Origin: a virus
DNA length: 31,329 nucleotides
IMG/VR virus record: IMGVR_UViG_3300030106_001568
Coordinates: 1-31,329 of that record
Reading direction: 5' to 3' (one strand)
Below the pieces are notes generated by a model. It worked only from the letters and a program-made list of their open reading frames with translations. It ran no database searches and was not told where the DNA came from. This document shows, piece by piece, positions 16,991-23,253 of this stretch; position 1 is the first letter of the stretch; every line of letters starts with the position of its first letter. Both the position numbers and the translations under genes were made by a program.

Positions 16991-18495
16991 TATTTCATCC
17001 TTCCAAATACTGATCTTGGCTTAACACTAAAGACATCAAAGTTTCTTTTTGCTATTACAGGTTTACTCTGTTTTTGTCCTATTGTCAATGCACGACCTTC
17101 ACCAGCACCTAACAATAGATATTGGAATGCATCATGTATATGACTAAATCTATTCTTGTTTGGTCTTTCATCATATCGTTCACCAGATACTTGTAATCGT
17201 TTGTAGTGGTATCCACCATCAAAACCTTTCACAAGATTTGTGCATTTAGGATCTATGAGCATACCACTTTCGCCATCAGTCATTCTATTCAGTACAGCAG
17301 TAACGGCTTCAAGTCTTAATGCTACATCATTACTAGGTGCTGGTCTTGCATTTAAACCACGACCACGTAGTATTTGGAATGGTGTAGATTCATCGGTCTG
17401 TACTCTTTGATCACCTGCTGGATCACCATAGATAATAAATTCTCTTGGTAAGTACTGTACCATATGCTGTTTCATTAGTTCAGAAAATCTAACAATACCC
17501 ATATCTTCTGCTACCAATTCATCGAATACAATCCATCGACCACGTAGTCTTTGTGCAAATATACATGCAGGTGTAAGACCAAAGTCTATTCCAACAAATA
17601 TTGGTACACCATCTGCAATAGCTAAATCTCCTTTTGCAACATGAGTACTATGTACAAATGATTCATATACTGGCTTACCATCAGATACTTGTCCAAGTTT
17701 ATTAAGAACATAAACATCAATCCATGACTTAGTTTTACCACGAATAATATTCTTATAGTAATCACCAGTTAAGTTTTTACCATTCTCTTTATCTGGATTA
17801 TCTAAGTAATCTTCTATCTCATTACCCTTATTCTTAATCTCTAACATAGCTGATGGTTGATTGTAGAAAGTCCAGTTGTCTGGTTTAACTAACATCTTTG
17901 CTTCTTGCTTAGATATATAATCTGGTAGTATAGAATCACCAGACATAATTGACCACCAGTGTTCTGTATCTGGTGGGTTTGTATCACAGATAACACCATA
18001 CCAAGATGGGCCTCCATCACGCATAGATGGATATCGACCTACTCTCATAGAACATGCATCTACTATAGACTTAGGTATCTCTCTTGCTTCATTGATCCAC
18101 ACACCAGTTAGCTCTAATGATAATAATTTTTTTACATCTTCTGGTCTATCTAGTGCTAAGAATATAACTTCTAAATCTATATTACCTTTACGTATTCTAT
18201 GTGTATATGGTACAGACCAATGGAAGCTACCCCATTCTTCTTCTGGAAACCAATCAAGCCATGTCTTTATTGTTGTTGTTTTAAGTTGCGGGTTAGTATT
18301 TCTTATCACTGCCCAACGTGATTTTTTTATACCATCTTCTGATTCTTCTTGCATGATTGCTCTACGGAATATTTCTATGCAACATGCAACAGACTTACCA
18401 CTACCTACTGGACCACGTAAGCCACGTAGAAAGCTGTTATCTTTCATAAATAGTTTGAGAGTTTCACCGTCTGGTTTATAGTTCAGTGATCCCAT
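16990..18495 (-). CDS. terL: Terminase large subunit
   Basis: 501 residues from the ATG at 18495; a TTG two codons earlier is also possible. ATPase: Walker A 'GPVGSGKS' at residues 28-35 and Walker B with catalytic Glu 'GVWINEARE' at about 131-139. Nuclease (RNase H-like): 'FVGIDFGLTPA' near 300, 'YGDPAGD' near 355 and 'HIHDAFQYLLLG' near the C-terminus supply the acidic metal ligands. It pumps and cuts DNA at the portal. The start lies 20 bases inside the preceding small gene. The small subunit is not adjacent but about 2.7 kb upstream. Confidence 0.93.
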   Translation of the reverse strand: MGSLNYKPDGETLKLFMKDNSFLRGLRGPVGSGKSVACCIEIFRRAIMQEESEDGIKKSRWAVIRNTNPQLKTTTIKTWLDWFPEEEWGSFHWSVPYTHRIRKGNIDLEVIFLALDRPEDVKKLLSLELTGVWINEAREIPKSIVDACSMRVGRYPSMRDGGPSWYGVICDTNPPDTEHWWSIMSGDSILPDYISKQEAKMLVKPDNWTFYNQPSAMLEIKNKGNEIEDYLDNPDKENGKNLTGDYYKNIIRGKTKSWIDVYVLNKLGQVSDGKPVYESFVHSTHVAKGDLAIADGVPIFVGIDFGLTPACIFAQRLRGRWIVFDELVAEDMGIVRFSELMKQHMVQYLPREFIIYGDPAGDQRVQTDESTPFQILRGRGLNARPAPSNDVALRLEAVTAVLNRMTDGESGMLIDPKCTNLVKGFDGGYHYKRLQVSGERYDERPNKNRFSHIHDAFQYLLLGAGEGRALTIGQKQSKPVIAKRNFDVFSVKPRSVFGRMK

Positions 18496-18673
18496 AATCA
18501 ACTGCTAACTTAATTAATTTTTCTCTAGCTTCTTCGGATAAAGATTCAATAATCTTATCTGCCTCAAAGTCATTGATGTGTGATTCTGGATAGTCTTTCA
18601 TATGTTGTGATTTAACAACAGTACGTAACTTAACTAAATCTTTAATTAATACTTTATTAAATATACTAGTCAT
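18476..18673 (-). CDS. Small hypothetical protein before large terminase
   Basis: 65 residues, helical and charged, with 'KDYPESHINDFEADKIIESL' and 'AREKLIKLAVDYGI'. I do not recognise a family. It overlaps both neighbours (8 and 20 bases), as expected for a genuine operon member, and phages of this type often carry a small gene here. No membrane segment or signal peptide. Confidence 0.6.
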   Translation of the reverse strand: MTSIFNKVLIKDLVKLRTVVKSQHMKDYPESHINDFEADKIIESLSEEAREKLIKLAVDYGITEL

Positions 18674-18881
18674 AGTTCTTGCTTACACTAATCAACTCTT
18701 CTGCCATTCTTGTAGCTTCTTCTTTTGTGTAACCTTTTATCATTTTGAATTCTACATACTGATCAATTTGTTTTTGTCTTTGTAGATAGACACGTAGCTG
18801 GTCATTATCAACCATTGTCTTTGCTCGATCTTCTGCTTTTTCTAGTTTAGTGGGTTTCTTCTTTTGGGGGGACTTCGTCAT
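18666..18881 (-). CDS. Small basic helical hypothetical protein
   Basis: 71 residues from the ATG at 18881. I chose that start because GAGGAG lies 7 bases before it; an in-frame ATG at 18887 is too close to that site. The N-terminus is a Lys-rich stretch ('KSPQKKKPTKLEKAED'). The rest is helical, ending 'GYTKEEATRMAEELIS', a small helix-pair like a UBA-type 'GYTKEEA' turn. No family assigned. Confidence 0.6.
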   Translation of the reverse strand: MTKSPQKKKPTKLEKAEDRAKTMVDNDQLRVYLQRQKQIDQYVEFKMIKGYTKEEATRMAEELISVSKNYD

Positions 18882-19017
18882 CTGCATACTCCTCTGCTTT
18901 AAATAATACTTCAAGACACTGTATCATTTCATTCTTTTCACGTATTACTTGTGTAAGCAGTTTGTTTGCATCTGTCAAAACTTCTATTTGTTTTTCCAAT
19001 TCTTTCTTGTTAGCCAT
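18847..19017 (-). CDS. Short coiled-coil protein
   Basis: 56 residues from the ATG at 19017, two bases after the DUF5872 stop. A longer in-frame version would lie wholly antisense to sense-coded DUF5872 sequence and is unlikely. The sequence 'KKELEKQIEVLTDANKLL' and what follows give regular a/d hydrophobic heptads, so a coiled coil is likely. The acidic C-terminus overlaps the next gene by 35 bases. Function unknown. Confidence 0.55.
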   Translation of the reverse strand: MANKKELEKQIEVLTDANKLLTQVIREKNEMIQCLEVLFKAEEYADDEVPPKEETH

Positions 19018-19018
19018 G

Positions 19019-19423
19019 CTAAGTCTTTCTGTACTTGCGTACCTTACGAGCAATTGCTTTAGGCTGTTTACTAAATTGCTTACCTTTCGCTTTATCCCTT
19101 CTCTTCTTTGCTGTTGTCTTTGCGTATTCTTTTGCTGATAATTTTTTGATAGCTTTCGCTGGTAAATATCTTTCACCAGTTTCACTAGACTTCTTACCAG
19201 ACTTAGTTCTCCATTTTTGTTTTGACCATTTAGCTAGTGAGGTTTTAGATTTACCACCACCTCGATAACCACCACCAGCTTTCTTATAAGCTTTCACAGC
19301 TGCTTGTGCTTTACGACCAGACCACTGACCAGCCTTAGTACCATGGCTAGCTTGTGATTTAATACGTGCAACTATTCTTTTCCATAGCGCTGGTTTTGTT
19401 TTTGTTGCAGTATGTTTCGACAT
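19019..19423 (-). CDS. DUF5872 basic protein
   Basis: 134 residues, extremely rich in Lys and Arg. The DUF5872 pattern is clear: 'KPALWKRIVARIK', 'KAGQWSGRKAQAAVKAYK', 'GGGYRGGGKSKTSLAKWSKQ' and 'GERYLPAKAIKKLSAKEYA'. The family occurs in large eukaryotic viruses and marine phages; its function is unknown. The high positive charge suggests nucleic-acid contact, perhaps in the head. It is TAATG-coupled to the gene upstream. Confidence 0.82.
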   Translation of the reverse strand: MSKHTATKTKPALWKRIVARIKSQASHGTKAGQWSGRKAQAAVKAYKKAGGGYRGGGKSKTSLAKWSKQKWRTKSGKKSSETGERYLPAKAIKKLSAKEYAKTTAKKRRDKAKGKQFSKQPKAIARKVRKYRKT

Positions 19424-19920
19424 TAGTAATCGCTCATGTATGCTGTCAAAAGACTTCTTGTATCTTGTCTTTTGTATTTAACTTTTTTCTTTGTTAAATC
19501 TCCACTGATCTCTGAACCTTTAACTAAGTAACCTTTCTTTTTATTCTTCCCTGGTACATACAAGAATGTTACATTACCACTTAGTGTTCCAGCTTTTGTA
19601 TTCAAATCTAATGATGCACTATCCATCTGGACTCCAATTAAGTTACCAGTGCTAGTATCTACCATCTTTGTTCGTTTACTAGTTTGTAAATCTTTCACTG
19701 CTGTTTGTAATTCTAAACCTCTAATAGTTCTAATTGGTCTACGTTTTGGATTACGTACACCTAGTCTTTTATCTATTCTTTTTATTTGTTGAAGTTTATA
19801 TTCGTTTGCAGATTCGGGGGTAAACTCTACCTTCTTTCCTTTGCTATATACTAATGGTGTGTATGTAGGATTGTTTAGCTTCCTTCTTCTCTTCATTAGT
19901 CTTTGATATAAACTTGCCAT
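19423..19920 (-). CDS. Basic hypothetical protein
   Basis: 165 residues, Lys/Arg-rich throughout, with a very basic N-terminus ('LYQRLMKRRRKLNNPTY'). The C-half is predicted beta-rich ('TKAGTLSGNVTFLYVPGKN'). No family recognised. It lies in a run of six basic proteins ahead of the terminase and is coupled by TAATG at both ends. Confidence 0.65.
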   Translation of the reverse strand: MASLYQRLMKRRRKLNNPTYTPLVYSKGKKVEFTPESANEYKLQQIKRIDKRLGVRNPKRRPIRTIRGLELQTAVKDLQTSKRTKMVDTSTGNLIGVQMDSASLDLNTKAGTLSGNVTFLYVPGKNKKKGYLVKGSEISGDLTKKKVKYKRQDTRSLLTAYMSDY

Positions 19921-20387
19921 TACGCATCCATAAATCTTCTGCTTCTATCAAAAGGGTTTAAAAGATTACGTGATTTAGGAGCTATAGGTGATTTCTTTTT
20001 CTTTGGAGCAGGTACAATATTATCTGATTCGTATAAGTCTGGGAATCTTTCACGCAATCTATCTGGGTACAAATCTCTTGGTGTTGTATCATCATAAGGA
20101 TCAAACCGTGTGGATCTTCCTTTCATGCCTGGTGTTAACATACTTGGCGCACGAGGATAACCACTCACACTTTCTAATGCACCAGTCCTATATTTTTTTC
20201 TTGGTGGTGCAGCCTGCCGTATCGATCTAGCTTCTTCCAAAGTATCACCTTGTGTCATGGTACCATAAGTACTCTTGATAAAGTTTTCCATATCACCTAC
20301 AGTGCTTACACGCGGCTTGTACAATCTTGAAAAGTACTTTGGCATTTTCGCTTGCCTTCTTCTTAAGAAGCTTAGAGGTACAGCCAT
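19920..20387 (-). CDS. Basic, proline-rich hypothetical protein
   Basis: 155 residues, rich in R, K, P and D, apparently low in regular structure ('RFDPYDDTTPRDLYPDRL', 'VPAPKKKKSPIAPKSRNLL'). No family recognised. The start at 20387 is one base beyond the TAG of the 40-residue gene upstream. Composition suggests a structural or DNA-binding accessory; that is inference. Confidence 0.62.
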   Translation of the reverse strand: MAVPLSFLRRRQAKMPKYFSRLYKPRVSTVGDMENFIKSTYGTMTQGDTLEEARSIRQAAPPRKKYRTGALESVSGYPRAPSMLTPGMKGRSTRFDPYDDTTPRDLYPDRLRERFPDLYESDNIVPAPKKKKSPIAPKSRNLLNPFDRSRRFMDA

Positions 20388-20388
20388 A

Positions 20389-20511
20389 CTACTTACCTTT
20401 CTTTTTCTTAGAAGCCATTATCTTTTTTTGTAATGCAGCAGGTAATGTCTTTTGCTTCTTTGTAAGACCACCTGACTTTGCTTTACCTTTACTCATTTTA
20501 CCATATGCCAT
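20389..20511 (-). CDS. 40-residue lysine-rich protein
   Basis: A short gene with ATG at 20511 and TAG at 20391-20389, encoding 40 residues. It starts MAYGKMSKGKAKSGG and contains 'LTKKQKTLPAALQKKIMA' before a Lys-rich end. It fits exactly between its neighbours (one base of spacing each side). The 'LTKKQK.LP.ALQK.I' pattern recurs in small proteins of marine phages. Function unknown. Confidence 0.6.
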   Translation of the reverse strand: MAYGKMSKGKAKSGGLTKKQKTLPAALQKKIMASKKKKGK

Positions 20512-20512
20512 A

Positions 20513-20698
20513 TTACTTTCCTTTCTGTTTTTTCATTATCATAGTACGAATTTTTTGTGGCAGATCTTTCATATGAAAGACTGGTTTACTCATACTAGTA
20601 TGTTTTGCACCAGTATGTAAAGAGCCATCTGGCATCTTGTGAGTTTTGCCAGTATATAACATACCAGTTTTTGTATAATGTTTAGATCCTGCAGGCAT
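20513..20698 (-). CDS. Small basic protein, 'HKMPDGS' type
   Basis: 61 residues: 'KHYTKTGMLYTGKTHKMPDG' then 'SLHTGAKHTSMSKPVFHMKD', with a Lys-rich C-terminus. The repeated '(Y/H)TG.(T/K)H' units look like short beta-hairpin repeats with several histidines, so a metal-binding role is possible. The 'Y.K.G..Y.G.THKMPDG' pattern is common among small genes of marine phages. Function unknown. Confidence 0.62.
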   Translation of the reverse strand: MPAGSKHYTKTGMLYTGKTHKMPDGSLHTGAKHTSMSKPVFHMKDLPQKIRTMIMKKQKGK

Positions 20699-21009
20699 TA
20701 TTTCTTACCTTTCTTTTTTTTATTCTTTAGTCGTATTGACATAGCCTTAGCTTTCCTTCTGGCATCTGCCTTGCTCGAAGCACCCCATACTCTTAATGAT
20801 AAAAGTAATCTAGTTGGTTTACCATCTTTGTACTCTGGCCCTGGCATATTACCCATACGTGCAAGAAAAGAAGCACGTCTAGGATGATCCCCACTCTTAA
20901 TGGGTGGTTTGAGTGTACCACCCTTATAGGATGCACGACCTTTAGCATTCAATCCACCTTTAGGATTCTTGCCTTCTTTCCTTGTCCATGCTGGTGTTTT
21001 CTTAGCCAT
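20698..21009 (-). CDS. DUF6321 basic protein
   Basis: 103 residues with the DUF6321 pattern: 'WTRKEGKNPKGGLNAKGRAS', 'SGDHPRRASFLARMGNMPGP', 'KPTRLLLSLRVWGASSKADA'. It ends in a poly-Lys tail. It is the first gene of the basic cluster and follows the hairpin-rich gap and a TTGACA box. DUF6321 is found across marine and other phages near terminase genes; function unknown. Confidence 0.82.
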   Translation of the reverse strand: MAKKTPAWTRKEGKNPKGGLNAKGRASYKGGTLKPPIKSGDHPRRASFLARMGNMPGPEYKDGKPTRLLLSLRVWGASSKADARRKAKAMSIRLKNKKKKGKK

Positions 21010-21053
21010 GAAGAATACATAGCACAGTTTGAACGAACCTTGAAGGAAAAAAT

Positions 21054-21082
21054 TTTGTGGGCAATACTTTTTTATATGTCAA
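21054..21082 (-). promoter_or_regulatory. Possible late promoter (-35 box only convincing)
   Basis: An exact TTGACA is at 21082-21077 on the minus strand, 68 bases before the first ATG of the basic-protein/terminase operon. With a 17-base spacer the -10 position reads CACAAA, a poor match. If real, the promoter probably needs an activator. The -35 abuts the large hairpin at 21081-21152. Confidence 0.35.
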
Positions 21083-21152
21083 CGTGTTAGTTTTTGGGGT
21101 AGGGGTGTATCCCATAAGAGATGGGATCCCTACCACAAGACTAACAAGTTGT
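21081..21152. other. Long imperfect palindrome between small terminase and late operon
   Basis: Three arms pair in register: AAC(G/T)TGTTAGT at the base, GGTAGGG/CCCTACC in the middle and ATCCCAT/ATGGGAT at the top, with a 5-base loop AAGAG at 21116-21120. No U-run follows on either strand. It lies in a noncoding gap of about 200 bases, next to a TTGACA box. It could be an operator, an antitermination site, a terminase recognition (pac/cos) element or an RNA hairpin. Confidence 0.6.
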
Positions 21153-21170
21153 CGTTTTCTTTTCTATGTA

Positions 21171-21211
21171 GAAGATTCTTCAGCTGGCGCTGATTCCAGC
21201 AACGGCTGGAA
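21171..21211 (-). terminator. Three back-to-back hairpins after the small terminase gene
   Basis: Just beyond the small terminase stop lie TTCCAGC/GCTGGAA (loop of 4), TCAGC/GCTGA (loop of 4) and GAAGA/TCTTC, packed without gaps. Read leftward, no clear U-run follows, so this is a candidate attenuator or processing element rather than a proven terminator. Confidence 0.4.
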
Positions 21212-21213
21212 TA

Positions 21214-21591
21214 TCATGTAAGGTCAATATTAATATCAAAGGAACCAGCTATCATGTGTTGATGTCTATCCGGTGCTTTGTATCCAGCTCTATCTAAGAT
21301 ATCTTTGCTCGCTTCGAGACGGACATAGTCCGACTTCGCTTCGCGAGATAGTCTAGAGATAGAGCTTAGTGCGTGGGTGGAGTGTAAACTAATAGCCTTC
21401 CGTAACTGTTGTTGCATATACTCTTGTACTTCTGGTTTCTGTAGCATCTTACTAGCACTAACTCTAGAGCTAACACCCTTATATCCTGCCAGTTTCGAGG
21501 CTTCTGTTATCGTGCATCCTTTGGCTACGAGTATATCCACAAGCTTTCTAGCTTTCGGTGATATGACTTGTTTTGTATTTACTATCTTCAT
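21214..21591 (-). CDS. terS: Terminase small subunit
   Basis: 125 residues. The N-terminal half has the DNA-binding helix-turn-helix pattern of small terminases: 'SPKARKLVDILVAKGCTITE' then 'ASKLAGYKG', with 'ASKMLQKPEVQEYM', the common 'A.+LL..P.V...I' segment. The middle helix ('SSISRLSREAKSDYVRLEAS') would form the oligomerising coiled coil. It recognises the packaging site and presents DNA to the large subunit. It is first in the leftward unit and separated from terL by nine small genes. Its codons around 21300-21350 are unusually G+C-rich and form a hairpin. Confidence 0.8.
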   Translation of the reverse strand: MKIVNTKQVISPKARKLVDILVAKGCTITEASKLAGYKGVSSRVSASKMLQKPEVQEYMQQQLRKAISLHSTHALSSISRLSREAKSDYVRLEASKDILDRAGYKAPDRHQHMIAGSFDINIDLT

Positions 21592-21628
21592 CTCTTGCTC
21601 TTACTGTAGTTAAACACTAATACTAATA

Positions 21629-21678
21629 TAGATACACCTACGTTTCCAGCTTGTCAAGGTACTTTGGTTCATACCTTG
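21629..21678 (-). promoter_or_regulatory. Promoter-like site and dyad upstream of small terminase
   Basis: On the minus strand an exact TTGACA at 21657-21652 is followed 17 bases later by TATCTA (21634-21629), about 40 bases before the terminase ATG. A dyad CAAGGTA / TACCTTG (21655-21661 and 21672-21678) overlaps the -35, as an operator would. Confidence 0.42.
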
Positions 21679-22097
21679 CTAAGCCCTCGTAAAGCTTTTG
21701 AATAATCTCTATCCAAAAGCAACTCGGATGGACAAAAGTGGCTTGTCCACACGTTCGTGCTGATGCTGGCGGCGGCGGTCGCTTGTGGCAACACAGCACC
21801 AAGCTTCGTTACCAACACAAGTGTTGGACTGCAGCTAGTCTAGTATCGCCACCGGACGTAGCACGCGACCTTGACCTTCTAAGGCATGCAAGCATACCTA
21901 AGAAGGTGCCATTTTGGCTTGCGAATAAAATGACGTGAAACCTACCATTGTGTGTGGAGTAGTCAAGTCAAATGCATGCGTCAAAACCTAAGCTAGAATG
22001 GACTCACTCGCTTGCCGCTTGCGCTTGCATGAAACGCGAGCTCGCATCTAGCTAATGTTTTAATCGCGACTTGACTACACCAAAGAACACACAATGG
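21655..22097. ncRNA. Hairpin-dense noncoding region at the early/late divergence
   Basis: No convincing gene lies between 21592 and 22189. Instead there are successive stems: CAAGGTA/TACCTTG, GCTTTTG/CAAAAGC (21694, 21714), TGGACAA/TTGTCCA (21729, 21743), CCAACAC/GTGTTGG (21812-21827), CCTTCT..AGAAGG with inner ATGC/GCAT (21875-21906) and CATTTT/AAAATG (21910-21932). A large nested inverted repeat (21945-22097) follows. G+C is higher than in the flanking genes. This may be a structured RNA, a replication origin or a regulatory region; strand is not decided. Confidence 0.4.
21945..22097. repeat. Nested long inverted repeat
   Basis: The outer arms at 21945-21969 and 22068-22097 share CCATTGTGTGT and AGTAGTCAAGTC-type sequence with one insertion on the right. 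The inner arms at 21983-21997 and 22047-22061 match at 13 of 15 positions (AAAAC..., AGCTAGA). The apex holds CTCGC/GCGAG flanking three copies of GCTTGC. The whole 153-base element can fold as a single long arm. Confidence 0.7.
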
Positions 22098-22135
22098 AGA
22101 GTTCCTCTTACATTTTCTTCTCCAGCAAAAATGGT

Positions 22136-22145
22136 GGGGGGGGGG
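22136..22145 (+). repeat. G10 homopolymer tract
   Basis: Ten consecutive G residues lie 45 bases before the first early gene, in otherwise A+T-rich DNA. Such a tract can slip in replication; it may also be an assembly or sequencing artefact. Confidence 0.8.
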
Positions 22146-22189
22146 ATGTTAATAAATTTAGATAATAATAATATGAAAGGATAAATAAT

Positions 22190-22750
22190 ATGACTAAATT
22201 TAAATATACTAAATATGAATCAATTAATCATTTAACTGAATCACTCAAGTTGGTGTTGTCAGAGGATTTGTTTGAGCCTCGCTCAAATGCGAACCCTCAG
22301 TATTACAAGAACGCACCACGTGAGATGCTGAATTCATTTATAATTACTATTGCTTATAGGCTAACATCTGTAAACAATAAAATACATGGAACAGCAACTC
22401 AGAAATCCTTGAAGGAGCAGAAGAAATTCATCGACAATAATGGTGTAGATTCTGATGTTCAAATGCAACGCAAGGATGATATTAATCATGATTGCCAAGA
22501 GTATGACCAAAACCAGATGATACTCAGGGAGATGCATGAGGCATTCAGTAAACTATATGTTGAGCTATACAATGCAGAACATGTGATGCCTGCACCGAAA
22601 CCAGCACAAACAAATCTTCGTGCTTATGCTCAGCAGTTGGCGAATACCAATGCGGGCAGGATAGCCGCTGGTGAGGAATCACTCACACGTGCAGAGATGG
22701 ACGCGGCAATTCAAGAAATGGCAAATACATTATCTAATAATACTATATAA
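22190..22750 (+). CDS. First early gene, hypothetical protein
   Basis: 186 residues, soluble, mostly helical, no family recognised. It opens 'MTKFKYTKYESINHLTESLK', has a charged centre and ends in a helix with 'ESLTRAEMDAAIQEMANTL'. The ribosome binding site is AAAGGA, 8 bases before the ATG. It is the first rightward gene after the divergence region, and a hairpin (22764-22797) follows its stop directly. That layout suits an early regulator or host-takeover protein, but this is position only. Confidence 0.65.
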   Translation: MTKFKYTKYESINHLTESLKLVLSEDLFEPRSNANPQYYKNAPREMLNSFIITIAYRLTSVNNKIHGTATQKSLKEQKKFIDNNGVDSDVQMQRKDDINHDCQEYDQNQMILREMHEAFSKLYVELYNAEHVMPAPKPAQTNLRAYAQQLANTNAGRIAAGEESLTRAEMDAAIQEMANTLSNNTI

Positions 22751-22763
22751 TGTAATACCAATA

Positions 22764-22797
22764 CCACCTTACCCCCTATATTTAGGGGGTTGGGTGG
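22764..22797 (+). terminator. Strong hairpin after first early gene
   Basis: CCACC and CCCCCTA pair with TAGGGGG and GGTGG around a 4-base loop (TATT), 14 bases after the stop. It is followed by CAAAATTTTG rather than a clean U-run, so it is a terminator or attenuator candidate. Confidence 0.5.
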
Positions 22798-22842
22798 CAA
22801 AATTTTGTGCTTCGCTTCGCTACGCACAAAATTTTGGTTATG

Positions 22843-23011
22843 TTGTGTTCGCATGGCTCACGCGCGCTCGAAGAATGGCACCCCAGGGGGTGGCCATTCT
22901 TCTCGCGCTAAGTCTAATGTTCACTGCGTGATCATCATTGTGTTCGTTGGCACTCACGGGCATTGTCAATCCTTGTAGGATTGTCATGCGTTCGTTGTGT
23001 TCGCTACGCTC
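22843..23011 (+). repeat. Three spaced direct repeats, TTGTGTTCG...CTCAC
   Basis: TTGTGTTCG occurs at 22843, 22939 and 22995, each time followed within 4-6 bases by GCTCAC or CACTCAC. The copies lie between the hairpins of the noncoding island. They could be protein-binding iterons or repeated RNA modules. Confidence 0.6.
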
Positions 23012-23195
23012 ACCGTTGCTGCACCTCTGTACCTAGGTGGTCCAGGGCGAATATAACGGCTTGTACTTTGCTGGGTTTGTGTGCTACAGATTTTTTGTAG
23101 TGGTTCTGTCGCCCTACCCAGCAACGGCTTGCCTTATTAGGCACTAACGTCTTGCAGTTTTTTCCACAAGATTCAGCAAGACTTTCTTTAACCAT

Positions 23196-23250
23196 ATGTT
23201 AATGAACTACCATTAATATATAATATAAATACCATAAACATAGGAGAAGA
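23196..23250 (+). promoter_or_regulatory. Possible early promoter and ribosome binding site
   Basis: An A+T-rich leader contains TATAAT at 23219-23224 but no good -35 box. AGGAGAAG follows at 23242-23249, just before the ATG at 23254. Confidence 0.35.
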
Positions 23251-23253
23251 ATT

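Larger units (their letters stand above)
22764..23182 (+). ncRNA. Multi-hairpin noncoding region with pseudoknot potential
   Basis: No believable gene lies between 22751 and 23253. Stems in order: the hairpin at 22764-22797; a perfect 13-bp CAAAATTTTGTGC inverted repeat (22798-22810, 22824-22836); GAAGAATGGC/GCCATTCTTC inside GCGCG/CGCGC (22862-22908); CAATCCT/AGGATTG (22967-22983); GGGCGA/TCGCCC crossing GCTGGGT/ACCCAGC (pseudoknot, 23045-23122); GCCT/AGGC (23131-23142); and GTCTTGC/GCAAGAC (23149-23182). G+C is higher than in genes. The strand is assumed from the flanking operon. Confidence 0.45.

Noticed and set aside
18847-19185. Longer 112-residue version of the coiled-coil gene
   Set aside because: Its first 56 codons lie in another frame within the DUF5872 gene; the ATG at 19017 fits the gene spacing.
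21738-21938. Possible 66-residue + strand gene in the divergence region
   Set aside because: GTG start without ribosome binding site, odd composition, and it spans several strong hairpins.
22991-23003. Alphaproteobacterial LexA box (GTTC-N7-GTTC)
   Set aside because: GTTC-N5-GTTC is present but the spacing is 5, not 7, and it is part of the direct repeat.
22671-23195. Short frames on both strands in the second noncoding island
   Set aside because: They overlap the end of a good gene or the hairpin cluster, lack ribosome binding sites and have no protein-like composition.
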